Assembly: GCF_026262505.1 (NCBI RefSeq)
Contig: NC_067204.1
Location: 23,901,300-23,965,299 of the forward strand
From: Trichomonas vaginalis G3
Lineage: Eukaryota; Parabasalia; Trichomonadida; Trichomonadidae
DNA: 64,000 nucleotides
Direction of reading: 5' to 3'
Under the pieces are notes generated by a model. That model made no database searches. It had not been told where the DNA came from and saw only the letters and a program-made list of their open reading frames with translations. Shown one piece after another: positions 41,879-51,651 of the stretch. The position numbers were made by a program, and so were the translations under genes. Position 1 is the first letter of the stretch. Each line of letters opens with the position of its first letter.

Positions 41879-42800
41879 GGGTAGAAAAGAGGTTAGAAAA
41901 CAGGTTAGATCTAACCTTCTACCCTAAAATATATTTTTGCTGAAAAATGACCAAAATTCTGAGTAAAATAATTTTTAGGGCTTGTGTCAAACCGTTGAGT
42001 TTTCACAAAATTTAAAAAATAACGTTTACCATGTGAAACGCTTATAAAATAACTGGGGTAGAAAACAGGTTAGAAAACAGGTTAGATCTAACCTTCTACC
42101 CTAAAATATATTTTTGGGTCTTGTACGCTCATTACGATGAAGAAGTCTTGACAAAACATTTACGAAGAAGTCTTGACAAAACATGTACGAAGAAGTCTTG
42201 ACAAAACATGTACGATGAAATCATGAAAATTCATGAGGTGAGAAAAGAGGTTAGAAAACAGGTTAGATCTAACCATCTACCCTAAAATATATTTTTGTCT
42301 GATTTACGCTCATTACGAAGAAGTCTTGACAAAACATGTACGATGAAGTCTTGACAAAACATGTACGAAGAAGTCTTGACAAAACATATACGTTCATGTT
42401 TGACAAAACATATACGTTCATGTTTGACAAAACATTTACGAAGAAGTCTTGACAAAACATGTACGATGAAATCATGAAAATTCACGAGGGTAGAAAACAG
42501 GTTAGAAAACAGGTTAGATCTAACCATCTACCCTAAAATATATTTTTGTCTGATTTACGCTCATTACGAAGAAGTCTTGACAAAACATGTACGATGAAAT
42601 CATGAAAATTCACGAGGGTAGAAAACAGGTTAGAAAACAGGTTAGATCTAACCTTCTACCCTAAAATATATTTTTGCTGAATTCTGTATAAAAATCTGAG
42701 TAAAATGGCATATGGAACACATACTTTTTCAGTAAGGACATATGAGGTGAAAAAACAGGTGAGAAAACGTGTTAGATCTAACATGCTAACATAAAATATA
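41879..42800. repeat. Right array of palindromes and 25-bp iterons, inverted (Maverick copy 2)
   Basis: This is the reverse-complement partner of the left array. AGATCT-centred palindromes are at 41907, 42084, 42265, 42516, 42644 and 42774, with iterons as the complement of the CAAGACTTCTTCGTAAATG core. Variants with GTTCATGTTTGAC replace part of the iteron near 42390-42430. A short duplication of the end of the 310-aa gene lies at 42020-42050. Confidence 0.9.
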
Positions 42801-42830
42801 TTTTTGCTGAAAAAAATGACCAAATTTCAT

Positions 42831-42893
42831 GAATTTCCTCATATGTTTGCTACCCGAGGAAAACCGCGGGTAGAGATTCCGTATGAAAATCGT
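42831..42893 (+). repeat. Displaced copy of a KilA-N gene segment with a hairpin
   Basis: GAATTTCCTCATATGTTTGC and the following 40 bp match 44183-44245 inside the second KilA-N type region. The hairpin stem differs but stays paired (TACCCG/CGGGTA here, TTCCCTCG/CGAGGGAA there). Confidence 0.7.
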
Positions 42894-42956
42894 GAAAAAC
42901 AGCGACCCAGACCTTTTTCGGGGTCGCCTAAAACTCATGAAAATCGTGAAAAAAAT

Positions 42957-43205
42957 GACCAAATTTCATTATATAACTGTTATTTTTTACGAAGAGAACT
43001 TTGACACTTCGTCAAAAAAATCCCTGAAATCGTAAAAAAATGACCAAATTTCATTATATAACTGTTATTTTTTTACGAAGAGAACTTTGACACTTCGTCA
43101 AAAAAATCCCTGAAATCGTAAAAAAATGACCAAATTTCATTATATAACTGTTATTTTTTTACGAAGAGAACTTTTGCACTTCGTCAAAAAAATCCCTGAA
43201 ATCAT
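42957..43205. repeat. Three tandem copies of an ~83-bp unit
   Basis: Each unit runs from GACCAAATTTCATTATATAA through ACGAAGAGAACTTTGACACT to TCCCTGAAATCGTAAAAAAAT. The last copy is slightly diverged. Each contains the short inverted pair GAAGAGAAC...CTTCGTC. It lies just upstream of the KilA-N gene promoter motif. Confidence 0.85.
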
Positions 43206-43228
43206 ATCTTTTATACAAAATAAAAAAA

Positions 43229-43282
43229 TAACGTTAGTTTTTTTAAAAAAATATTTTTTATCTTGTATGTAAGAAACAGAAA
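43229..43282 (+). promoter_or_regulatory. Shared upstream motif 2 (CTTGTATGTAAGAAACAGAA)
   Basis: ACGTTAGTTTTTTT, then an A/T tract, then TTGTATGTAAG and ACAGAAA, immediately before the ATG at 43283. Confidence 0.6.
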
Positions 43283-43920
43283 ATGAGAAACATTGAGTTT
43301 GAAACAGTTAGAAAGATAGACAATGACACCAAAATGGTTAGAATAGGTGATTTAAACGTAAGATACTCAAAGAAATACAACAAATATTCTTTGTCAGACA
43401 TTCTAACACTATCTGGAAAGAAAACATCCCACGACTGGGTTAAAAATGCTTCTACTCAGAAAATTTTGACAAGAAATCCTGAGCTTATGATATCGGTAAG
43501 ATTCTATGAACTGCAGCATATCTTATAGACAAAAGTCTTATACCAATAGTTTTGTTATGGTTAGACCCAGTTGTTGGATATAACTTCATAACATATGTTC
43601 ATTCGATACGGAACGTTGCAGTGAAGGCTTACTTTACATCGTTCAGAAACCAAAGGACTTCAATACAAAGAGATATAGATAGGAAGGACATATAATATAA
43701 CTCAAAGATATGACAGTACAGTCAATAGAGTCAAGGTTGTGTTGTTAACGATATGAGAGCTGCTGAAACAGAACTACTTGAAAAGTTTGAGAAAAATGTA
43801 TGGTGCTCCCACGAAAGGTAAAGAAACGTTTGAAGTAGATGAGATAGAGAAAGCTATAAAATTATTTGACGAAGTTGCTGAAAATACATGTAAAGCGTTA
43901 TTTTTGGTCTTTTGTGAAAG
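43283..43920 (+). pseudogene. KilA-N domain gene region 1 (Maverick copy 2), broken
   Basis: The open part (43283-43528) shows KilA-N features: VRYSKKYNKYSLSDILTLSG followed by SHDWVKNASTQKIL, the conserved Trp and (T/S)xKxL pattern of this DNA-binding domain found in phages, large DNA viruses and Polinton relatives. Coding-like remains continue to about 43900. Likely an early regulator binding element DNA. It shares its upstream motif with two other genes. Confidence 0.65.
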
Positions 43921-43930
43921 TCAGGAAATA

Positions 43931-43977
43931 GCTAGTTTTTTATAAAATATTTTTTTATTTTGTATGTAAAGACAGAT
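43931..43977 (+). promoter_or_regulatory. Shared upstream motif 3 (TTTTGTATGTAAAGACAGAT)
   Basis: GCTAGTTTTTTA, then a T/A tract, then TTGTATGTAA and GACAGAT directly before the ATG at 43978. Third instance of the conserved motif. Confidence 0.6.
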
Positions 43978-44819
43978 ATGACAACAACAGAGAACACAAC
44001 AACTGCTATCGTTCATGAAGCCATAAATGAAAATACGAGTGGTTCAGTTTAACAAACAGTTACGTCTCATTCGTTCGGTCAAAGACGACATGTACCAAAT
44101 GCAAAGTATTTTGAATGCTCTTCGTTCTACAAAGCAAGCATATCATTGGTTTGAAAACCAACAGACAAAAGAACTTTTAGAAGAATTTCCTCATATGTTT
44201 GCTTCCCTCGAAAACCGAGGGAAGAGATTCCATTCGAAAATCGCAAGAATTTGCTCCTTGTTTGAAAGGATATTATGTTCATAGACTTTAGTAAATGCTG
44301 TAGCAATGTGGGCTTCACCTCGTTACGCTTGTTATATTTTCATGATGTTAGATGAAATTCAGACAAGAACGTGAAGAGATGGAAAACAAGCTTGAAGCAA
44401 AAGATGAAGTCATTGAAGCAAAAGATGAAGTCATTGAAGCAAAAGACAAAAGCCTTCAGAAAAGAATACCACGTTCGGTACCAAAAGGAAAGGAAAAGAA
44501 CTATAAGTATATGATTTATACTGAAGAGATGGAAAATGAAGAAGACAGAGATATGGTTATGTTGCATTTAGTCAGAAGAAACAACAAAAGCTTTTACGAC
44601 CTTGCTAAGATTTACAAATCTGACAGAAATTGGTTCTATCGCGAAAACTTACCGATTTCAATGACACCAAATGAAGATGTGAAACAAATAGTTCAAGATA
44701 CGTTACCTCAAACACACTATGATATTAAAGGTTGTACAATACTTACCTTCAAAGAAGATTTGCCGCTACTGAAAGAAAAAATAACAGAGTATTTTGACAA
44801 CTTCAAACAAGCAGAGTAA
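43978..44819 (+). pseudogene. KilA-N plus DUF3627-like gene region 2 (Maverick copy 2), broken
   Basis: The first part contains a KilA-N-like block (IRSVKDDMYQMQSILNALRS and AYHWFENQQTKELLEE, with the conserved Trp). A coiled coil follows with three EVIEAKD heptad-like repeats, then a C-terminal domain (YKYMIYTEEMENEEDRDMVM, LVRRNNKSFYDLAKIYKSDR) resembling DUF3627, which often follows KilA-N in DNA viruses. The likely role is DNA-binding regulation. The region is broken. It includes the hairpin segment copied at 42831. Confidence 0.6.
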
Positions 44820-44924
44820 ATGAACCATTTATTTTTCAAGCTTGACTTCAGATGGCTCAGGTAGCTCTATAAGGTCAATTGTCTTGTCAAATCCTTCTGG
44901 CATTCCGAGTCCTTCCTTCCGACA

Positions 44925-45118
44925 GGGAAAAAATTTCCCGACAACCGGAAAAAAATTTCCTGACAACTGGAAAAAATTTTCCTGTTGTCCGTCCGTAAAC
45001 CATTCAAATTTTCGAAAATTGAGAACTTTTTGGTCGAACGACAGAAAAAATTTTTCCTTCCGACAGGAAAAAATTTTCCCGACAACTGGAAAAAATTTTC
45101 CTTCCGACAGGACACAAA
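44925..45118. repeat. Cluster of GACAGGAAAAAATTTTCC-type imperfect palindromic repeats
   Basis: Six to eight related units (CCGACAGG / GACAACTGG followed by AAAAAATTTTCC) recur in both orientations between the second KilA-N type gene and the ATPase region. Short frames on both strands here are by-products of the repeats. Confidence 0.75.
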
Positions 45119-45199
45119 CGGATGACTGACGTTCCTCTTCCTGAATGTCTTCCAAAGCCAGAAGAACCGACAGCCCCAGCACCACAACAGACTAAGACT

Positions 45200-46086
45200 A
45201 AAACACTTACATTTTTACGCTTGACTTTTTACAATTTGAACTTTGTTTGCGTAGATATGAATTCTGAAAGAAGTATGAGGGTCTTGTATGACTTTGTACT
45301 TCTCCCATAGTTCATGTCTGTCAAACTTACCTGCCATGGACTCTTTCATAAGTTCCATGAAATCGTCTTCGGACAATCCGGGGAAAAGTACAATGTCAGT
45401 AAGTATTCTCTTTACATCCTTACTTAAACTCTTTGCTGTCTGTACACAAATGACAACAGAGATGTTGAAGTGTCTGAGCTTCTTAAGAATTCGACACATA
45501 TCTTTTCTCTGTTCTTTAACAAAGGATGAGAAGCAAAGTATCTAAGATAAGAAGACATCTGTGAGGGTAAGTCTTCCAATCGTAAGATTGCAATTTCTTC
45601 GAAATGTATTCTATCTCTTTCTGTTTGTTTCTGAAGTGTTTCTTCTCTAATATTCTCTGCATTTCCTCATTTGGGTCTTTAAACTTCGAATTGACATACT
45701 CATTTATAGCATTGTACTTCAAAACTCTTCTTTGGTACTTCTTTATCCAATCTAACAACTCAGAGTCTTTTATACATACTAACTTAGACTTCTTTAATAT
45801 CTTTGAACGAATTGACGGTTTGGTCAAATTGACCAGAAGTCGAACAAATAACAACTAACTCATAGAATGGGTTCTTCTCATTCTAGTTCTTGTTGTTGTG
45901 CAGCCATTTTAAGATAAGTGAAAGTCTTACCGACCCAGGTGGTGCAATTAGACCTGTTATACCATTCTGAGCAAATAAGAACTTGTCATGTATAGGCTTT
46001 ATCTGAGCATTTTCTAACTTCCTCTTGTTCTTATTTAAAACATTCTCAAATTTCTTGTCAATGTCAGCAAACTTTTTTTCTAACAT
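45200..46086 (-). pseudogene. FtsK/HerA-type packaging ATPase region (Maverick copy 2), broken
   Basis: Three pieces in order on the minus strand look like an A32-type packaging ATPase. They are an N-terminal part with a P-loop-like GLIAPPGSV block, a middle with the Walker B-like CLLILD strand, and a C-terminal part with SVVICVQTAKSLSKDVKRIL and DIVLFPGLSEDDF (sensor and post-Walker B strands). The enzyme would pump DNA into the capsid. It is broken. Confidence 0.65.
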
Positions 46087-47040
46087 ATTTAGAAAAATTA
46101 AAATTTTTATCTTTTAGAAAATGTCTAGCGATTTCGCTATCTATATTCGAGACAAGCTTTTCGACAGCCAAAACATCTGTCGACCATAAAATCTTACATA
46201 GTGTAAACAAGAAAGGTGAATTTGTTCTAAAGTTCTGTTTTGGGAATATGACAAGAACCATAAAACATTAAGCAGAGCAGTCTTAAAATTTGTCAATGAC
46301 AGACTTGTTGACAGAGATGACACGATTGGAAAGATGAAGTCCAACAAAAGTTCTTAGAATGCAAAGAAGACACATGCGCTGTTCTTGAAGATGAAATAGA
46401 AAACAGAATAGATGAGCTATTAAAGGACAAAGAACTTTTACATAAATATGGTTCTGAGAAGTTTGACATAACTCCACCAGAAAAGAAGAAGAGAGAAAAG
46501 AAAGAAAGAAAGTAGAAGAAGAGAAGAAAGAACCTGAGCCAGAGAAAAAGAAAATTTGACATGTAAAAAAAAATTTTATTTTTAGAACATTTCTGGGTCA
46601 ATGTCAATGTTCTCTTCCTCTTTAGGAGTAAACACTGGCTTAGACTCTAAAATCTTTTTACCCAATTTACCTTGAAACTTCTACAAACTTAGACTCATAA
46701 TATTCATAGTCGTCTGCTTTCTTTGGTTCATAAGGTATAACAAGTTTGTATGCTTTGCCTTCTTTAAGGTTTGAAAACCTTCTGTCAAAACTTTCTTTGA
46801 CTGCTTAACAAACCTTCTATGTCTAAGTCTTCAAATTTCGCACCATTTTTAGTCACAATAGCAAAACTTAACTGGTTCGATGTTCCAAACTTTGCTGAAT
46901 GAAGACTTTTCAAAATGGTAGAAGTAAACATTCAAATATGTGAATGGGTCTAGTTTCTTCTTTAAGTCCTGACATGTACTTGTTTACTGAGATGAATTTC
47001 GTCATCTTTTCTATCGGATAAAAAAATATTTTTTTTAAAA
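46087..47040. other. Unassigned Maverick gene remains
   Basis: Coding-like but interrupted sequence lies on the plus strand from the ATG at 46121 to about 46560 (Lys/Glu-rich C-terminal end) and on the minus strand from about 47004 down to 46577 (ending in an acidic IDIDPEMF tail). Neither is recognised; one could be the maturation protease or a single-strand binding protein, but I see no Cys/His catalytic pattern. Confidence 0.35.
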
Positions 47041-47171
47041 TTTACTCAGAAAAATTTTTCTTTGTATATACACCATTCTGAACATCTAAAAGACTTTTGA
47101 CATTTGCCAAGAATGTTCGTTTAGACGCTGTCATATAACCATACTCTTGACAATATTGTTTATACGAATCG

Positions 47172-48279
47172 TTACAATGACCTTTCATCTAAACACTCAA
47201 AGTCAGTTTCATCTATGAACAGTTCATATACACTCTTGTTTGTTCTAACAATGTTTGTCTCTCTTCGGTATGTGGAATTTGTCTTGGATTGAACTTTGAA
47301 ATATCTAATGTCATGAAATATGAGAACAAGTGGTTTGTAAAAGTCAGATGTCAAAGTTTCTGACAAAGCGTCAAAATATTCTGTATCTTGCATATGAGAA
47401 TCTGACGTTCTGACAACTACATATCTTCTGTCAGAACTTTCTAACTTCATCGGAACAGCATTGTTTGAAACCATAATGAAATTTGCAACATTTTCACAAA
47501 CTCTTTGGTCTTTATATTTTCTTTCAACAACTCCAACTTTGTCTGTTATAAGACTCTTCAAAGCATCTGAGTTCAAAACTTTTGTTGTATCTATACTTTG
47601 AAGTTCGTTACATACTATAAGTTTTCATATTCTCTATTGAAGAGTTAAACTTGCCACAGATGTTTTCTAAGTTTGTCATATTCGGGTTCGAATAGCCCTC
47701 TAACAGTTTGCATAAGATATCTGTAAAGAATGTGTTCTTACCTGTTCCTTGTTTTCCAATTATAATGAGAGCAGTTTCATTTTTAGCACTTGGATGTTGT
47801 AAGATGTTTGCAAACCAACATAAGATATACTCATAGACTCTTTCGTTTCCATTGCATATAATTTCTTTGACATGGTCTAACCAAGCTTCTATAATATTTT
47901 CTTTCCATTCTACTTGTTCGTATTTATACCCAGTGAAGATAGAATAGAAGTTTGGAGAAGGTGTATAAAACTTTATACCACGAACTGAAAAATCTTCTAA
48001 CTTTGACAATAAGATATCCCAAGCATCTAACATCTTCATGCCAACTTGTACGACTTTTATTTTCTTAAGTTTCTGTTTACATTCTTGTTCTGAAACTATT
48101 GTCGCTTTAGGTTTGTTAAAGACTACATCCCATTCTTTCATAACATAACATTCTGGGGCAGAGTCGACATAAATGACTAAACGTTTCAAATTCTCGACTG
48201 CTTTGTTATAGTCTCGAAATGGACACATATTTCTGAATGTTTGGAAGTCATAAAAATCTGAAACATCTATTCTGTACAT
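47172..48279 (-). pseudogene. SF3/D5-like helicase (DUF5906-type) region (Maverick copy 2), broken
   Basis: The upstream part has a Walker A loop, ALIIIGKQGTGKNTF, preceded by a helical region and followed by LENICGKFNSSIENM. The downstream part has the B'/C motif region: ALKSLITDKVGVVERKYKDQ, NFIMVSNNAVPMKLESSDRR and YVVVRTSD. This is the order seen in viral and plasmid superfamily 3 replicative helicases. It would unwind element DNA during replication. The gene is broken. AT-rich TTTTTATAAAAAT lies upstream of its start at 48279. Confidence 0.75.
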
Positions 48280-48305
48280 TTTTATAAAAATAAAAAAAAT
48301 ATTTT

Positions 48306-49094
48306 TTTTATTCTTGAGCTATTTGTTGCATTTGTTGTTCTTGAGCTATTTGTTGCTGAAGTTGTTCTTGTAATACAATACTTTCACCAGTTGCATCTTC
48401 CAATTCGAAACTTTCTGCCGTCATTGACAAATACATAGGACATAAAAGTTTTACAGGAACAAAGTTTGCGTCAACTAAGGTTAAGTTTATGTTTGCTAAA
48501 GTGTTTTGAGTTTACTAAAGCGAAAACTCTGCATTCGAATGAACAATAGGCAAACCAGCAGAGAATGTGTTATTTATACGCATAAGTATCTTTTGGTCAT
48601 AGTAGTTTCTGTCGACATTCGAATAACACTTTGAACCTAAGTTTGAAACAATATATAAAATAGGTGTACTTAAAGTCAATGGAACAGACATTCCTTGTAT
48701 GACACCTTTTCCTGTTATAGGAAACTGTTGGTAGTAAAAACCAGATATAAGTTTTGTATTATAGCTCATATTGTTTATAGTAAACTCAGTCGGACATCCA
48801 AACATAATGAAACCTGCTCTAGTTGCAGCACATGTTACACCGTACTTAAAGTATTAAATAAGTCAACAAACCTGTTGGTGGTATATCTGAGTAAGTATCT
48901 TCAAAGGAGTATTTTTACCATTCACAACAATAAAATCTTCTTGGTGTCAAAAGAGCAAAAACAAGCTTTAGTCGTCATTGTGTTTAAGGTTAGTTTACAA
49001 TATCGTCCTTGAGGACTTTGTAAGTTTGTTGTTATAGAATTATATGACTCAGGGTTTTTAGTCGTAATAGTATAAACCACTATGTCTTCTGCCA
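48306..49094 (-). pseudogene. Beta-rich virion protein candidate, single jelly-roll-like (Maverick copy 2), broken
   Basis: Pieces include an N-terminus MAEDIVVYTITTKNPESYNS, a middle FTINNMSYNTKLISGFYYQQ, VPLTLSTPILYIVSN and a final strand-like TLANINLTLVDANFVPVKLL followed by a Gln-rich tail. The alternating pattern and the NINLTLVDAN...PVKLL motif suit a single jelly-roll capsid or vertex protein. The identity is uncertain; the 282-aa protein is the alternative candidate for the minor capsid. Confidence 0.45.
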
Positions 49095-49099
49095 TTTAC

Positions 49100-49681
49100 T
49101 TAGCAAATAAATTTTAATGAAATGTTGTGGTCGTCAAATATTTTTATAACGTCTGGGAAACTATATTTTAAGTTCAACGTTTCACCTCCTTTCATAACGT
49201 ATATCTTGTCAATGACATTATATGAAACACCACAGCAACTAACGTCGGGTTCTATTTCTTTGATGTTTATATCGTCTGCCTCTGTCAAAAGTTTCAATAG
49301 TTCTTTCAAAACTTCATGAGGTGCAATGACATATGAGTTCACTTTTACAGGGTTGTGTTCGACCAAGTTTAACATTATACTTAAAGCTTGACAAATCTTC
49401 TCCTGAGTTTGAAGTTTGTCTTTCAGTTGTTGGTAGTCGTTTCGAATATCTGCAACAGAACTTAAGTCTCTGCTAACTTCAGGGTATGTTGGTTGTTCTT
49501 TTACAGGAACTATTGTTATACCATTTTCGTCTTCGTATGGTTTCCCCACTTCAACATCTCTTTCTTTGACATTGACAACAACACTTTGACTGTTTGTTTG
49601 AGTTGGTGAATTTAACTTCACATCTGCCACCGCCATTAAACCTTTTGAAACACTCACGCTTCTATTTTTCGGAAATGACAT
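49100..49681 (-). CDS. 193-aa hypothetical protein with central coiled coil (Maverick copy 2)
   Basis: The start at 49681 (MSFPKNRSVSVSK) is preferred over a longer frame because TTTTACTTAGAATAAAAAGA lies right at it and is shared with the divergent gene at 49700. The N-terminal 60 residues are basic and polar. The middle has a short coiled coil (DIRNDYQQLKDKLQTQEK) and the C-terminal part is alpha/beta with SCCGVSYNVIDKIYVMKGGE. Unknown family; possibly a virion accessory protein. Confidence 0.55.
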   Translation of the reverse strand: MSFPKNRSVSVSKGLMAVADVKLNSPTQTNSQSVVVNVKERDVEVGKPYEDENGITIVPVKEQPTYPEVSRDLSSVADIRNDYQQLKDKLQTQEKICQALSIMLNLVEHNPVKVNSYVIAPHEVLKELLKLLTEADDINIKEIEPDVSCCGVSYNVIDKIYVMKGGETLNLKYSFPDVIKIFDDHNISLKFIC

Positions 49682-49699
49682 TTTACTTAGAATAAAAAG

Positions 49700-50117
49700 A
49701 TGGACGTATTCGGATATCTCTTCGAATTGAAGCAGAACAAAGTTTACACACAAACAATACAAATACATTGACAGAATAGTTCTTTATACAAACAATGGTA
49801 AATGTTATAGAATAGCAGTCTTTGCTGAACCAAAATATTTTCATAAAGCAAAGAAAGTTGGTATAACTGAAATGGTGAAAGTTCTTGAAGCAGACAAAAA
49901 TATAACTTCAAAACTTACAGATATTTCTAAAGGTAAGTTTATAATACAATATTATGTCAAAACTGGCGTACTGTCAATATTTGACGGAGAGAAGTCAGTT
50001 CAAGAACAACTTACTGACCTGCTGCCAAAATCTGCTCGATGGAAGCTGTCGTTATGCCAATCTGAGGAGCCCCAGCAGGTTTCATCGAACGAATCTTCAA
50101 AAGAGCATCTTCCGTGA
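49700..50117 (+). pseudogene. Unassigned plus-strand gene region (Maverick copy 2), broken
   Basis: It is divergent from the 193-aa gene. Coding-like blocks are MDVFGYLFELKQNKVYTQ, RIAVFAEPKYFHKAKKVGIT and GKFIIQYYVKTGVLSIFDGE, suggesting a small alpha/beta protein. It converges on the capsid-type gene. No family is recognised. Confidence 0.4.
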
Positions 50118-51619
50118 AAAGTGCTATTGGTTTTGTAAACTTCTTTGCTTTCAATTCATCTGGACCGTCTCTGTCACCAGTATATTGTATTTGTACAGTA
50201 CCAACAGTTGAAATACCACCCATAAAGTCTTTTCTGAGTCAGCAAATGGAATGCCAAGCCAAAAGTTTGAACGGTCTCCATTTGTATATTGAGTTTTTTG
50301 ACTTCCTGTATGGGTCCATACTTTCACATATGCATAATAGAACTTTGCATTTCAGGGTTAATGGTTGTTGTGAAGTTGTTGTTAAAGTTCATAGCATCTA
50401 ATGTCAAGTTGTATGACCTCATATCCTCAACTGTAGAATATTCTTCTCTTGGATAATATTTGCCATCTATGTTTATATGATATTTAATACCGGGGTTGTA
50501 GAAACAAGAATAGTCATTTATAGTTCGTCTGAACAGTACAAACATAGTATCTGCATGTTTCATTGCAGTTGTTAAGGCAATATCTGTTCTTGCACCTGGG
50601 TCAGCACTTTGGTTTCCAACTTCACCTGCAAAGTCTTTGACAGATATTTGGTGTATAGGGAACATAAGTGGAACTGCAATATATTTGGCAGCTAAAGCAT
50701 TTGAAATATCTGGGTCCAACATATAGACTGCAAGTCTGCTTTCTATTCTCTTGCATTCAAACTTTTCGCATGTGAACTTAACTGGGTCCCAAGCAGTTCC
50801 AGCAGCATTGAAATAATAGTTTACTTCAGTGTTGAGGTTTGAGAAACCAAAGTCTAAGTCAACTTTGTCTTTGCAAAAGTCGGCGAATGACGTTTTATTT
50901 GTTCCCTCTACGTCTGTAATAGTGAATGGGTCTTGTGTTGGTGCAATGACTAAGTTATTTTTGCTTGGAGTAAGTTCGATAGAAATTTTTCCTGCCCAGT
51001 TTGGCAAGTATCTTAAAAACCTGAAGATGAGGAAAGATGACAAAGGAACTCTAAGTTTCAGTTTTACTTTAGTGACAGCATTTCCATCTGAACCAGAAAG
51101 GTTAACATAAACTCCTGGAACGTTAGGGTCAAGTCTTCTTATTTTCTCAATAGTTGCATATTGGTCTGTTTGTTCTCTAGCTTGTGGTTGTACTGAGTTT
51201 CTCAAAGCGAACCATTCATAGTTTGCCCATGTTACTGTTTGAACTAAGTCAGAGTTAGAATATATCTTATATCCCATGAAAACTTCTGGAGCATATTGGT
51301 ATCCGACATAGAAAATTCCATTGCAACCTTTCTTGTCAGACAACTTGGCAGAAGGTTTTATTTCAATGTCTTGTTCCACGTATAAGAATGAGTTGTCAAT
51401 AGAAATAATATGAAACCTGTCGCAAGCAATATCTACTGTTGTTGAAGAACCTTCTCCAAACTCACCTACGTTTCCATAAGAAACAGCAGTTGTATATTCG
51501 TAAGTTCCAGGAACTATTTCTGACCTTCTAATGGCATTGTCGCATTCGTTATACCATTCGGAAACATTTCCGTTCATGGCATCCAAAACTGTTGGCGTTA
51601 TATTCTGAGCGGCGTACAT
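50011..51619 (-). pseudogene. Major-capsid-like gene (Maverick copy 2)
   Basis: The main open part (50324-51619) encodes 431 residues starting MYAAQNITPTVLDAMNGNVS. It is rich in beta-strand-type sequence with aromatic and Asn-rich loops (GYQYAPEVFMGYKIYSNSD, NVPGVYVNLSG, NTEVNYYFNAAG). A C-terminal piece carries GGISTVGTVQIQYTGDRDGP. Size, position and texture fit the Polinton double jelly-roll major capsid protein; no diagnostic motif was found. It is interrupted but better preserved than the copy-1 counterpart. Confidence 0.6.
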
Positions 51620-51651
51620 TTCATATGGGTAAAAATATAGAATAGTTGGAT

